A stretch of DNA of 27,708 nucleotides. Origin: CAZFCK01 sp964517355. Its GTDB lineage: Bacteria > Desulfobacterota > Desulfovibrionia > Desulfovibrionales > Desulfovibrionaceae. The position numbers and the translations under genes are program-made. Below the pieces are notes generated by a model. The model searched no databases and had not been told where the DNA came from. It saw only the letters and a program-made list of their open reading frames with translations. The stretch lies in contig CAZFCK010000036.1 of NCBI GenBank assembly GCA_964517355.1, positions 1-27,708 of the forward strand. The letters are read 5' to 3'. Positions 14,341 to 23,177 of the stretch are shown in pieces. The number at the start of each line of letters is the position of its first letter. Position 1 is the first letter of the stretch.

Positions 14341-14872
14341 GGACGCGGGGCAGGCTCCGCCCGGTTTCCACCGTGTCTTTTTGCGGCCATGGTCTTCCCG
14401 TGAGCCCTACATGGAGTTGAAAACCGAGGTCCGCTCCTGGCCCAACAAGAGCGGTGCCCAGTTTTTTGAGCTGGCCGTGGACGTGCCGGTCGGCGCGGAG
14501 CACGTGCCCGGCTGGGCTGGACCCTTGGCCGGGGTGATCTGCAACATGGGCTGGTCCCAGTGGTGGATAGACTCCTTTTCGCTTTCCATGGTGCTGGATC
14601 GCTACATCACCGAGGCGCTGAAAATTTGGGGCCTTGAATTTTGGAAGAATTATACCTTGGACGGCGTGGTGCTCGTACAAGTCGGGTTGCAGCGCGAGGC
14701 CGTGTTCAATAGCGTGAAAATATGGTCCGAACATTATAAGGACGTTCGTTTTTCCAATGTGCACGATTATGACGCCATAGAACGCGAATACGCACAGCAA
14801 CACAAGACGCGCACACAACGCCTCAAGGAACTCGTCAAGCAGAAATTTTTGTCCGCCAAGCGGGAATCATGA
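14318..14872 (+). CDS. Unknown Trp-rich protein between nusB and leuS
   Basis: 184 aa; I do not recognise a characterised family. The protein starts MVKLGFIKDAGQAPPGFHRV. It contains about nine tryptophans, including GWSQWWIDSF, IWGLEFWKNY and KIWSEHYKD, and ends in a basic tail (RTQRLKELVKQKFLSAK). There is no signal peptide, no membrane span and no cysteine cluster. The start overlaps nusB by 23 nt and the stop codon overlaps the first possible leuS ATG, so it is embedded in a translationally coupled operon, which together with normal base composition argues that it is a real gene. Position suggests an RNA- or translation-related role, but that is guilt by association only. Confidence 0.85.
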   Translation: MVKLGFIKDAGQAPPGFHRVFLRPWSSREPYMELKTEVRSWPNKSGAQFFELAVDVPVGAEHVPGWAGPLAGVICNMGWSQWWIDSFSLSMVLDRYITEALKIWGLEFWKNYTLDGVVLVQVGLQREAVFNSVKIWSEHYKDVRFSNVHDYDAIEREYAQQHKTRTQRLKELVKQKFLSAKRES

Positions 14873-14916
14873 TTCCCGGCACCGGCTTACGTATGCACAA
14901 AGGCAGAAACGGAACA

Positions 14917-17412
14917 ATGCAACGATACGATCCCGAAGCTGTTGAAACCAAGTGGCAATCCCTGTGGGACAAGGAGCAGGTTTTTGCCTGCAAGGCAGAG
15001 CCCGGTAAACCCCATTACTATGTGCTCGAAATGTTCCCGTATCCCTCGGGCCGCATTCATATGGGGCATGTGCGCAACTATTCCATAGGCGACGTGGTCG
15101 CCCGCTTCAAGCGCATGCGCGGCGAAAACGTACTGCACCCCATGGGCTGGGACGCCTTTGGCATGCCGGCGGAAAACGCGGCCATCAAGCACGGCATCCA
15201 CCCCGCAAAGTGGACCTATGAAAACATAGACTACATGCGCTCGCAGCTCAAACGCCTGGGCTACTCCTACGACTGGTCCCGCGAGCTGGCCACCTGCAAT
15301 CCCGAATACTACCGTTGGGAGCAGCTTTTCTTTCTCAAGTTTTTGGAAAAAGGGCTCCTGTACCGTAAAAAATCGCCGCAAAACTGGTGCCCGGAATGCC
15401 ATACAGTGCTGGCGAACGAGCAGGTGATCGACGGGCTGTGCTGGCGATGCGACACCAAGGTGGAGCAGAAAGAGCTTGAGCAATGGTTTTTGCGTATCAC
15501 CGACTACGCCGACGAACTGCTGGAATGCCTGGATAAACTCGAAGGCGGCTGGCCCGAGCGCGTGCTGACCATGCAGCGCAACTGGATCGGCAAAAGTGTG
15601 GGCGCGCACATCAAATTCCATATCCAGGAACTGGATGAAACCATCACCGTGTTCACCACGCGGCAGGATACGGTTTTCGGCGCAACGTTCATGAGCCTGG
15701 CGCCCGAACATCCGTTGGTGGATCGCCTCATCGAAGGCAAACCCGAGGCCGATGCCGTGCGCGCGTTCCGGCAGAAGGTTGCGGGCCTGGAAAAATCCGT
15801 GCGCACCGCCGAGGACATGGAAAAAGAAGGCGTGTTCACAGGCGCCTACTGCACCAATCCCATGACCGGAGAGAAAATGCCCATCTGGGTGGGGAATTTC
15901 GTGCTCATGGATTACGGCACGGGCGCGGTCATGGCCGTGCCGGCGCATGACCAGCGCGATTTCGAATTCGCCCGCAAGTATTCCCTGCCCATGCGCGTGG
16001 TGGTGCAGCCCCAGGGAGAAAACCTGGACACGGCAACCATGGAAAGCGCCTACGCCGAGAACGGCGTGCTCGTGCATTCCGGCAGCTTCAACGGGCTGAG
16101 CGTGGCCGAAGCCAAGGAAAAGATAGCCCTCCACCTCGAAGAAACGGGTTTGGGCGAGCGGGCGGTGAATTATCGACTGCGGGATTGGAACATCTCGCGC
16201 CAGCGCTATTGGGGCGCGCCTATCCCGGTGCTGTATTGCGACAAATGCGGGATTGTGCCGGAAAAGGAAGAAAATCTGCCGGTGAAATTGCCCCTGGATG
16301 TGCAGACCCGCTCCGACGGCCGGTCGCCCCTGCCGGAAAGCGAAAGCTTCGTCAAGGCCGTGTGCCCCGTGTGCGGCGGACCCGCCAGGCGCGAAACCGA
16401 CACCATGGATACTTTTGTGGAGTCCAGCTGGTATTACATCCGTTATGCCTGCGCGCGTTACGGCGAGGCTCCGTTCAAGGACGACGACGTTGCCGCCTGG
16501 CTGCCCGTGGATCAATACATCGGCGGCATCGAGCACGCCATTCTGCACCTCCTGTATTCGCGTTTTTTTGTGAAGGTCCTGCGCGATCTGGGCTTCCTGG
16601 CCTTTGACGAGCCCTTCAAGAATCTGCTCACGCAGGGCATGGTGCTCAAGGACGGCACCAAGATGTCCAAGTCCAAGGGCAATGTCGTGGATCCGGATGA
16701 GATGATCAAACGCTTCGGCGCGGACAGCGTGCGCTTGTTCTGCCTTTTCGCCGCGCCGCCCGAACGCGATTTCGATTGGAGCGATCAGGGCATCGAAGGG
16801 GCCTCGCGTTTTCTGCATCGCTTGTGGCGTCTGGTGCAGGAGTTGTGCCCGCAGCTGCCCCGCGTGGCCCCCTGTTCCGCAGGAGCCGCGGATGTCGCGG
16901 GCGACGATGCGGCTGGGGCCTTGCGTTACAAGGAACACGCCACGGTACAGAAAGTCGGCAGCGACATTGAAGGTAAATTTCAGTTCAACACGGCCATTGC
17001 CGCGGTGATGGAACTGGTGAACTCCATCAGCCAGGACAAGGACGCCCTGCTCGCCACAGAGCAGGGGCGCTGCGAACTCGCGTCGGCGCTTTCCTCGGTT
17101 GTCGCCGTGCTGAGCCCTGTGGCGCCGCATATCTGTGAGGAATTATGGCGGCAAATGGGGCATGATCTTTCCCTGGCCCGCGCCGCCTGGCCGCAATACG
17201 CCGATGACGCTCTTGTCCTGGACGAGGTTGAAGTTGTGGTGCAGGTCAACGGCAAACTGCGCGCGCGCATCACGGTTCCGGCGGACGCGGCCGGCAAGGA
17301 CGTTGAGGAAAAGGCCTTGGCCCAGGATAACGTGCGCAAGCATATGGAGGGCAAGAACGTGAAAAAGATCGTGGTTATTCCCGGCAAGCTGGTCAACGTC
17401 GTGGTGGTGTAG
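14917..17412 (+). CDS. leuS: Leucyl-tRNA synthetase
   Basis: Charges tRNA-Leu. The 831-aa class I synthetase has the HIGH-type signature at 48-51 (PYPSGRIHMGH), KMSKS at 582-586 (GTKMSKSKGN), the CP1 editing domain (TTRQDTVFGATF, then MAVPAHDQRDFEFA) and a zinc-like CPVCGGPARR segment. The C-terminal tRNA-binding domain ends with ARITVPADAAGKDVE. I start at ATG 14917 because MQRYDPEAVETKWQ is the conserved LeuRS opening; in-frame ATGs at 14869 and 14893 would add 16 or 8 residues without clear ribosome-binding sites. The next gene starts 2 nt after its stop. Confidence 0.96.
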   Translation: MQRYDPEAVETKWQSLWDKEQVFACKAEPGKPHYYVLEMFPYPSGRIHMGHVRNYSIGDVVARFKRMRGENVLHPMGWDAFGMPAENAAIKHGIHPAKWTYENIDYMRSQLKRLGYSYDWSRELATCNPEYYRWEQLFFLKFLEKGLLYRKKSPQNWCPECHTVLANEQVIDGLCWRCDTKVEQKELEQWFLRITDYADELLECLDKLEGGWPERVLTMQRNWIGKSVGAHIKFHIQELDETITVFTTRQDTVFGATFMSLAPEHPLVDRLIEGKPEADAVRAFRQKVAGLEKSVRTAEDMEKEGVFTGAYCTNPMTGEKMPIWVGNFVLMDYGTGAVMAVPAHDQRDFEFARKYSLPMRVVVQPQGENLDTATMESAYAENGVLVHSGSFNGLSVAEAKEKIALHLEETGLGERAVNYRLRDWNISRQRYWGAPIPVLYCDKCGIVPEKEENLPVKLPLDVQTRSDGRSPLPESESFVKAVCPVCGGPARRETDTMDTFVESSWYYIRYACARYGEAPFKDDDVAAWLPVDQYIGGIEHAILHLLYSRFFVKVLRDLGFLAFDEPFKNLLTQGMVLKDGTKMSKSKGNVVDPDEMIKRFGADSVRLFCLFAAPPERDFDWSDQGIEGASRFLHRLWRLVQELCPQLPRVAPCSAGAADVAGDDAAGALRYKEHATVQKVGSDIEGKFQFNTAIAAVMELVNSISQDKDALLATEQGRCELASALSSVVAVLSPVAPHICEELWRQMGHDLSLARAAWPQYADDALVLDEVEVVVQVNGKLRARITVPADAAGKDVEEKALAQDNVRKHMEGKNVKKIVVIPGKLVNVVVV

Positions 17413-17414
17413 CC

Positions 17415-17936
17415 GTGAGTCCGCGCTACGCCATCAACGTGTGTGTCTTGCTGCTGGCAGCTGCGTTGCTGCACGGCTGCGGGTACGGTTTCGCACCCAA
17501 AAGCGGTCCGTCGGTTCTCAACGACAAAGTGAAGGAAGGCAAATCCACCCTGGCCATCCGCAAGGTGGAGAATCCCACGTTGCAGACCTGGCTGGAACCC
17601 ACGCTGCGTAACGATTTGCGCGACGAAATCACCAGCCGCGCTTCCGTGACCTGGGTGCAGCCCGACGCGGCCGATATGCTGCTGGATCTGAACATCACGC
17701 GCTATATCATTCAAGCCGCCATCCAGGATGAAAAGGAAAAAACGCTACGGTATCAGGTCGAACTTGTGCTGGAAGCGACCCTGGTGGATGCCGCAGAGGG
17801 GACGGTCATCTGGCAATCCGGTCCCATACGGCGTATCGAGTTTTATCTCAATGACGCCGAAAAATCTGCGGCCGAGCGCGACGTCGTGTTTCAGGCGGTG
17901 CGCGTGCTTGTGGATCACATGGGGCATTCCTTTTAG
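17415..17936 (+). CDS. lptE: LptE-like LPS-assembly lipoprotein
   Basis: Predicted outer-membrane lipoprotein that plugs the LptD barrel for lipopolysaccharide export. The 173-aa protein has a signal peptide (VCVLLLAAALLHGC) with lipobox LLHGC, giving lipidated C22, followed by GYGFAP, typical of LptE/RlpB proteins. It then follows the beta-alpha pattern IRKVENPTLQTWLEPTLR / DLRDEI. Start codon is GTG at 17415, just 2 nt after the leuS stop, with coupling to leuS rather than a ribosome-binding site of its own. The leuS-lptE-holA order is conserved in many Gram-negative bacteria and supports the call. Confidence 0.85.
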   Translation: MSPRYAINVCVLLLAAALLHGCGYGFAPKSGPSVLNDKVKEGKSTLAIRKVENPTLQTWLEPTLRNDLRDEITSRASVTWVQPDAADMLLDLNITRYIIQAAIQDEKEKTLRYQVELVLEATLVDAAEGTVIWQSGPIRRIEFYLNDAEKSAAERDVVFQAVRVLVDHMGHSF

Positions 17937-18243
17937 GGCGAGCCGTCTATAAACAGGGGGGACATGCTCATATGCTGTTTCCCCCGAACAAGAGCCATAG
18001 GTTGCGGGACGAGTAGTCTTGAAACTAGACGATAACGCACCGATGTGGGAGCATATTACAGCAGTATGCCGTTCCGAGGGGAGAGCCTCAGGTTTCGCTG
18101 CCGGCAAGACGCGCGGCTGCCGCGTCTGACGGCTGCCCCGCAAGCCGTTTTCCCCTCGGGCTCTCCTTTCCAAAGCTTTTTATTCGGTTTCGGGATGACG
18201 CCATGTCGGGGGCCACGTCGGTACAGCACATGAGGGGAGGATA
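17937..18243 (+). other. Structured lptE-holA intergenic region, possible leader RNA
   Basis: 307 bp without a convincing gene. Several hairpins can be seen: gggg-rich/cccc-rich arms at about 17956-17985, gcata/tatgc (18051-18055 with 18065-18069), agacgcg/cgcgtct (18107-18113 with 18121-18127) and acggct/agccgt (18129-18134 with 18143-18148). Two further segment pairs cross: cgagggg (18075-18081) with cccctcg (18152-18158), and agagcc (18082-18087) with ggctct (18159-18164). This is the geometry of an H-type pseudoknot enclosing two hairpins. A T-rich stretch, ctttttatt, follows at 18176. I do not recognise a known riboswitch, 6S or SRP RNA. Confidence 0.35.
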
Positions 18244-19290
18244 ATGTCCCGCCCGGGTTTTTATTTTTTCATATGCCCTGACGCGGCGTTGATACAAAAA
18301 CGCGTGCAGGATCTTTTGGCGGCGCATGCGCCCCCGGCCGGCGGCATGCTCGGATCCGCGCCGGCCGCGTGGGAGATTGTTACCTATTGGGGGGATGAAG
18401 GGCTGCCGGAACAGTTCTGGAAAGATTTAACCCTCACCGATCTTTTTGGTCGTCCCAAAGCCTTGGTTGTACGCAATGCCCAAAATCTGGACAAGGAGCA
18501 GTGGGAGCAATTGAGCGCGCCGTTATCGCGGTTCAACGCGCATGCCTGGCCCTTGCTTTGTCTGGAAAATCCCTATGAACGCGGTAAGGCCAAGATACCC
18601 GCCGTCGTGACCGGAAGCGCTTTTTACAAGTTCGCGCAGAAACGGAACTGGATGTGGCAATCGCCGGGGCTTGGAGACCAAGGCATACGCAACTGGCTGC
18701 AATCATGGGCGCGGGATAAGGGTTTTTCCTTTGCCCCGGGCGCGTTGGAAGCTTTGACCGAGGGGATGCCTCCGGACGCCGCGGCCGTGGCCGGTGAACT
18801 GGAAAAGCTCGAACTGGCTTCGCAACCCGGGGCGCAGTTGACCGTTGAAGCGGCGGAACTGCTCAATCATGTGCCGGATATCGATATCTTCGCGTTTATC
18901 GATGCTTTGCAAAATAATCGGTCAGGGGCTAGAATCTGGCAGAAAGTTCTCATGCATCAGTTGGCCGGCAAGGGGTTTCTATTTCAGTTTTTGGCCATGT
19001 TGTTGCGTGAAGCGCGTATCTTGTGGCAGCTCGCGCATCAGGAGTCCGGCGTGAAATTGCCTGCGCGGGTGGCGCAAAACAAGCAGCGCGTGGCCCAGCA
19101 ACTCGGGGGGCGTCGCATCGCGCGTATTTGGGATGTGGCCATGGAAGCCGAGCTTCGAGTGAAAAGCGGGGAAGCCGGTGAAGATCAGGCCATGGAAATG
19201 CTTATCGCGGACCTTTCGCGCCTCTTCTGCGGTAGTGTTGCGCAGTCCGCCCCAACGTATGCGCGCCGTCCGCGGGCCAATGCGCGTTAG
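18244..19290 (+). CDS. holA: DNA polymerase III delta subunit
   Basis: Clamp-loader subunit that opens the beta sliding clamp. The 348-aa protein begins MSRPGFYFFICPDAALIQ, with the HolA-type N-terminal fold, the segment LTDLFGRPKALVVRNAQNL (about 64-82), and a C-terminal collar domain containing FAFIDALQNN and FLFQFLAMLLREARILWQL, here abbreviated as FQFLAMLLREARIL. HolA is weakly conserved, so the call rests on domain layout, length and its place after lptE. A tgaggggagg ribosome-binding site lies just before the ATG. The arginine-rich C-terminal tail (YARRPRANAR) looks lineage-specific. Confidence 0.83.
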   Translation: MSRPGFYFFICPDAALIQKRVQDLLAAHAPPAGGMLGSAPAAWEIVTYWGDEGLPEQFWKDLTLTDLFGRPKALVVRNAQNLDKEQWEQLSAPLSRFNAHAWPLLCLENPYERGKAKIPAVVTGSAFYKFAQKRNWMWQSPGLGDQGIRNWLQSWARDKGFSFAPGALEALTEGMPPDAAAVAGELEKLELASQPGAQLTVEAAELLNHVPDIDIFAFIDALQNNRSGARIWQKVLMHQLAGKGFLFQFLAMLLREARILWQLAHQESGVKLPARVAQNKQRVAQQLGGRRIARIWDVAMEAELRVKSGEAGEDQAMEMLIADLSRLFCGSVAQSAPTYARRPRANAR

Positions 19291-19334
19291 TTCGTTGCGC
19301 CAAGGGCTTGCTCCAAGGCCATTGACTGATTATT

Positions 19335-20012
19335 ATGAGTGAAAGTCCACATTATCAAGGGCATAGGCAGCGGCTGCGCACAAGATTGCAATGCGATCCG
19401 AGACAATTGGCTGACTACGAGCTTCTTGAGGTTGTTTTGGGGTTTGTTATACCGCGCAGAGACACCAAACCACTGGCCAAGAAGCTCTTGCAACGGTTCA
19501 AGACATTGCGCGGTGTTTTTTCGGCGCAGCCGGAAGAGTTGGAGGAAGTGGATGGCATCGGCCAGGCCACGGCCTCGTTTTGGGCCGCCTTCAACGAGTT
19601 GAAGGCGCGCATTGAAGAGGCTCCGGTACATTCGCGAGTTGTGTTTTCGAGCCCCCGCGTGGTGGCGGATGTGGCCAAAGCCAGACTGGGAGACAAGGTT
19701 TCCGAGGAATTTTGGGTGGCGCTGGTGGATTCGCAAAACCGGCTCATGTCGTGGGAATGCGTGAGTAAAGGGACGGTGGATCAGGCGCCGGTTTATCCGA
19801 GGGAAGTTCTGTCGTTGGCGCTGGAGCGAAAGGCCAGCGGAATCATCATGGTGCATAATCATCCGGGAGGGGATCCAAGACCAAGCCAAGCCGATATCGA
19901 ATTGACCCAGAGAATAGGACGTGTGGCGCGCGATTTGGGCGTGCGCGTGCTGGACCACTTGATTATTGCGGAAAGCGACTACTATAGTTTTCAGTCCCAA
20001 GGCATGCTTTGA
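19335..20012 (+). CDS. radC: RadC family JAB/MPN-domain protein
   Basis: 225-aa protein of the RadC (DUF2466) family. An N-terminal helix-hairpin-helix region (LADYELLEVVLG at 25-36, VDGIGQATA at 72-80) is followed by a JAB/MPN metalloprotease-like domain with the complete metal motif: H174-N-H176-P-G-G and S184-x-x-D187 (HNHPGGDPRPSQAD). The original DNA-repair assignment in E. coli was later attributed to a recG allele; the real role of the family is unsettled, with links to natural transformation and mobile elements. It follows holA after 44 bp and precedes acylphosphatase. Confidence 0.94.
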   Translation: MSESPHYQGHRQRLRTRLQCDPRQLADYELLEVVLGFVIPRRDTKPLAKKLLQRFKTLRGVFSAQPEELEEVDGIGQATASFWAAFNELKARIEEAPVHSRVVFSSPRVVADVAKARLGDKVSEEFWVALVDSQNRLMSWECVSKGTVDQAPVYPREVLSLALERKASGIIMVHNHPGGDPRPSQADIELTQRIGRVARDLGVRVLDHLIIAESDYYSFQSQGML

Positions 20013-20029
20013 GCATAAGGAGGCGAATC

Positions 20030-20305
20030 ATGGTACGTAGTTTGCAGTGTGTGGTGACCGGCAAGGTGCAAGGCGTATTTTTTCGTTCCTGGGTTCATGA
20101 TCAGGCGGTGAGCCTTGATCTCAAAGGATGGATTCGCAATCTGGACGACAGCCGTGTGGAAGTTTTGCTGCAGGGTAAGGAAGAGGCAATCAACGATATG
20201 CGCGCTCGCATCATGAAGGGATCGACCATGAGCCGCATTGAGGATGTTGCTTGCAACTGGATCGACTATGATAAGGAGCATGCCGCCTTCAGCATTCGCT
20301 CCTGA
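20030..20305 (+). CDS. acyP: Acylphosphatase
   Basis: Small 91-aa enzyme hydrolysing carboxyl-phosphate bonds such as acetyl phosphate or acyl phosphate. The signature GKVQGVFFRSW (11-21) includes catalytic R19, and N37 sits in GWIRNLDDSRVE. An aaggagg ribosome-binding site 6 nt upstream fixes the ATG at 20030; earlier in-frame codons overlap radC. In a cluster that also contains plsX, removal of acyl phosphate is conceivable, but the family acts on many substrates. Confidence 0.95.
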   Translation: MVRSLQCVVTGKVQGVFFRSWVHDQAVSLDLKGWIRNLDDSRVEVLLQGKEEAINDMRARIMKGSTMSRIEDVACNWIDYDKEHAAFSIRS

Positions 20306-20399
20306 TTTTTGCTGCGCAGGGCCTTCAGATCGGCGATTGTGAAGCAAGAGGTACTTCGTGCCGGCGGGATGCCGCGCGGAAGTGGAGGATATCTTTTCA

Positions 20400-22808
20400 A
20401 TGACAGATCAAAAAAAGCAGGAAGCGCCAGACGTCGAGGCGCAGGATCATAACGCTCTCGACGACATACTGGAGCAGCACGGGGATGAGAAGATTCCCAC
20501 GGAAATCCCGTCGGAACTCCCCGTGCTGCCGGTGCGAGATGTTGTTGTCTTCAATTATATGATTCTGCCCCTGTTTGTGGGGCGCGACAAATCCGTGGAA
20601 GCCGTGAATGCGGCGCTTTCCGGCAGCCGCTATATGCTTGTGCTGACCCAGAAAGATGAAAAGGTGGATGATCCCGGGGCGGATGACCTGTACCGCATGG
20701 GCACGGTGGCCATGATCATGCGCATGCTGAAGATGCCGGACGGCCGGCTGAAGGTGCTTGTTCAGGGCGTTACGCGGGCCAGCGTGCTGGAATTTACCGG
20801 AGAGGATCCGCACCTTTCCGCCAGGATCAGGATTGTCGAGGAGCAGGAATCCGGAGAAATGACGCTGGAACAGGAAGCCATGATGCGCGCCGCCCGCGAA
20901 CAGAGCGAACGCATCCTGAGCCTGCGCGGCGTGTCTTCCCCGGATATCATGGCCGTGCTCAACGGCGTGGATGAGCCCGGGCGCCTTGCCGACCTCATCG
21001 CTTCCAATCTGCGCATCAAAGTCAACGACGCGCAGCAGATTTTGGAGTGCGTAGACCCCATGGATCGCCTTTCCCTGGTCAACGAGCAGTTGGTCAAGGA
21101 GGTGGAAGTGGCCTCCATGCAGGCGAAAATCCAGAGCATGGCCAAAGAGGGCATGGATAAGGCGCAAAAGGATTTTTATCTGCGGGAGCAGATGAAGGCC
21201 ATCCGTAAGGAGCTGGGTGAATTCGCCGAAGATTCTGAGGAGTTGGACGAACTCTCCGCCGCGCTCAATCGGGCCGGCCTGCCCAAGGATGTGAAAAAAG
21301 AGGCCGACAAACAGTTGAAGCGTCTTGCGTCCATGCATGCGGAATCCTCCGAGGCCACGGTCATACGCACCTACCTGGACTGGATTGTCGAACTCCCCTG
21401 GAAAGTCCTTTCGCGCGACAGGCTGGATATCAAGGCGGCGCGCACCATCCTTGATGAGGATCACTTCGACCTGGAAAAGGTCAAGGAGCGTATTCTCGAA
21501 TACTTGAGCGTGCGTAAACTCAATCCCAAGATGAAGGGACCGATTCTTTGCTTTGTGGGGCCGCCGGGGGTGGGTAAAACATCATTGGGACGTTCCATAG
21601 CCCGCGCATTGGGGCGCAAGTTTCAACGCATGTCCCTGGGCGGAATGCGCGACGAAGCCGAGATCCGTGGGCACCGCAGGACTTACATCGGCGCGATGCC
21701 CGGCCGCGTCATCCAAAGCATCAAACAGGCCGGGACGCGCAATCCAGTGATGATGCTCGATGAAATCGACAAGGTCGGGGCCGACTTCCGCGGCGATCCT
21801 TCCTCGGCACTTCTGGAAGTGCTTGATCCGGAGCAGAACAACAGTTTCAGCGACCATTACCTGAACGTGCCCTTTGATCTCTCCAAGGTCATGTTCATTT
21901 GTACGGCCAATGTCCTGGATACCATTCCGGCCGCTTTGCTGGACCGTATGGAAACCATCCGCATCCCCGGTTATACGGAACAGGAAAAGCTCAAAATCGC
22001 GCAGCGTTATCTCGTTCCGCGTCAGGTCAAGGAAAACGGCCTCACGCTTAAGGACGTGAACATCCCGGATACCGTGATTTCGCGCATTATCCGCGACTAT
22101 ACGCGGGAGGCCGGACTGCGCAACCTTGAACGTGAGATCGGAAGCGTCTGCCGCAAGCTCGCCCGGCGCAAGGCTGAGGGTGAGAAGGGCCCCTTCTCGG
22201 TGACGGTCAAAGGCCTGGCGAAACTCCTTGGGCCGCCGACCTATCTTGACGATGAAAGGGAACAGGAGTTGCCCCCGGGCGTGGCTGTGGGCTTGGCCTG
22301 GACTCCATACGGGGGCGAGATTCTGCACATCGAGGCCAGCATCATGTCCGGCAAAGGTAAGCTGACCCTGACGGGCAAGCTGGGCGACGTGATGAAGGAA
22401 AGCGCCCAGGCTGCGTTAAGCTATGCGCGCTCACGGGCTGAGCAGCTCCATATCGACCAGGATTTCCTGGATAAACGGGATATCCACATCCACGTTCCCT
22501 CAGGCGCCACGCCCAAAGATGGACCTTCCGCGGGCATCACTCTGGTCACGGCCCTGGTTTCCGCTTTGACCAACAAGCCCGTGCGCGCCGATTTGGCGAT
22601 GACGGGGGAAATAACCTTGCGCGGCCGCGTCTTGCCTGTTGGAGGCATTAAAGAGAAAATCCTCGCGGCCATGGCCAATGATAAGCGCGAAGTGGTCATC
22701 CCCAAGCAGAACAAAAAGGATCTGGCGGATATTCCCAGCGATTTGCGCAAGCGCATCAAAGTACGCACTATCGAGCATATCGATGAAATATGGGGTATTT
22801 GCTGGTAG
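20400..22808 (+). CDS. lon: ATP-dependent protease Lon
   Basis: Cytosolic AAA+ protease degrading misfolded and regulatory proteins. The 802-aa protein has an N-terminal LON domain (LPVLPVRDVVVFNYMILPLF start), a coiled-coil middle (MDKAQKDFYLREQMKAI), Walker A GPPGVGKT (387-394), Walker B MLDEIDK, and the protease domain with catalytic S710 (DGPSAGITL) and K753 (GGIKEKIL). All key residues are present. ATG 20400 follows ggagg at a slightly long 11-nt spacing; an in-frame GTG at 20358 would add 14 residues. No CIRCE or obvious heat-shock element is visible in the 94 bp upstream. The gene is followed by a hairpin and repeats, marking an operon end. Confidence 0.97.
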   Translation: MTDQKKQEAPDVEAQDHNALDDILEQHGDEKIPTEIPSELPVLPVRDVVVFNYMILPLFVGRDKSVEAVNAALSGSRYMLVLTQKDEKVDDPGADDLYRMGTVAMIMRMLKMPDGRLKVLVQGVTRASVLEFTGEDPHLSARIRIVEEQESGEMTLEQEAMMRAAREQSERILSLRGVSSPDIMAVLNGVDEPGRLADLIASNLRIKVNDAQQILECVDPMDRLSLVNEQLVKEVEVASMQAKIQSMAKEGMDKAQKDFYLREQMKAIRKELGEFAEDSEELDELSAALNRAGLPKDVKKEADKQLKRLASMHAESSEATVIRTYLDWIVELPWKVLSRDRLDIKAARTILDEDHFDLEKVKERILEYLSVRKLNPKMKGPILCFVGPPGVGKTSLGRSIARALGRKFQRMSLGGMRDEAEIRGHRRTYIGAMPGRVIQSIKQAGTRNPVMMLDEIDKVGADFRGDPSSALLEVLDPEQNNSFSDHYLNVPFDLSKVMFICTANVLDTIPAALLDRMETIRIPGYTEQEKLKIAQRYLVPRQVKENGLTLKDVNIPDTVISRIIRDYTREAGLRNLEREIGSVCRKLARRKAEGEKGPFSVTVKGLAKLLGPPTYLDDEREQELPPGVAVGLAWTPYGGEILHIEASIMSGKGKLTLTGKLGDVMKESAQAALSYARSRAEQLHIDQDFLDKRDIHIHVPSGATPKDGPSAGITLVTALVSALTNKPVRADLAMTGEITLRGRVLPVGGIKEKILAAMANDKREVVIPKQNKKDLADIPSDLRKRIKVRTIEHIDEIWGICW

Positions 22809-22902
22809 GTGATTTATTGCGTTCTTTTCGCGGGTTGGGCTCTGCATTTATTATGACTGCCCAAGAACCGCTTGTTGTTTTTGTTTTTTCGTAAAGGAAC
22901 AA

Positions 22903-22934
22903 GGGGGAAGATCTTCATGGAGAGGTTTTCCCCC
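22903..22934 (+). terminator. Hairpin downstream of lon
   Basis: gggggaagatctt (22903-22915) pairs with gaggttttccccc (22922-22934) if G-U pairs are allowed, with a 6-nt loop. Structure and sequence (G-block, gaa, then aggttttc-C-block) match the hairpin after glyA. It lies about 95 nt after the lon stop. There is no clean T-tract after the stem. Confidence 0.4.
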
Positions 22935-23054
22935 TCCTTATATATGGTGTGTTCCTGTTTGCATAGAAAGGGGCACTGCGTGTGCGGAACTGTATCCTGC
23001 TGCTGCGAAGCGGCAACCAACATTTGTATGTCCCTACATGGTGTAATGCGTTAT

Positions 23055-23146
23055 AGCCTTGAAACAAGGCTTGCACCTGAAACAACATCCTCGTGTTTCA
23101 GATGAATGCATAAGAGCGTCTGAACCTTTTCAAGGTCGATATGCTC
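23055..23146. repeat. Three-hairpin dispersed repeat, copy 2
   Basis: H1 agccttg/caaggct (23055-23061 with 23065-23071), H2 ctgaaacaac with gtgtttcag (23077-23086, 23093-23101), linker aatgcataag at 23105-23114, and H3 gagcgtct...gatatgctc with inner acctt/aaggt (23124-23128 with 23132-23136). Aligns gaplessly to copy 1, and the inner H3 stem differs at two paired positions with both partners changed. Confidence 0.7.
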
Positions 23147-23177
23147 CAACATCCACGGGGGCGCAGGAAAGGGCGTT

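Larger units (their letters stand above)
22809..23177. other. Gene-free region after lon (369 bp)
   Basis: Contains a G-block hairpin (22903-22934) and three-hairpin repeat copy 2 (23055-23146). Frames across it are short, cysteine-rich or overlap the repeats, and none has a ribosome-binding site plus a protein-like composition. No RNA gene was recognised. Confidence 0.6.

Noticed and set aside
14887..17130. 747-aa open frame on the minus strand opposite leuS
   Set aside because: A long antisense frame is expected from GC-rich codon bias. The leuS frame carries the complete synthetase motifs; the antisense translation is His/Gly/Ala-rich with no recognisable domain.
17941..18060. SRP (4.5S) RNA, 6S RNA or a tRNA in the lptE-holA gap
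   Set aside because: The tatgctgttt piece recalled 4.5S RNA, but the conserved ggaagg/agcagc tip is absent. No T-loop and anticodon arrangement, and no long 6S-type rod with a central bubble, could be drawn.
22872..23105. 77-aa cysteine-rich plus-strand frame after lon
   Set aside because: It runs through the G-block hairpin and into repeat copy 2, lacks a ribosome-binding site and has improbable composition.
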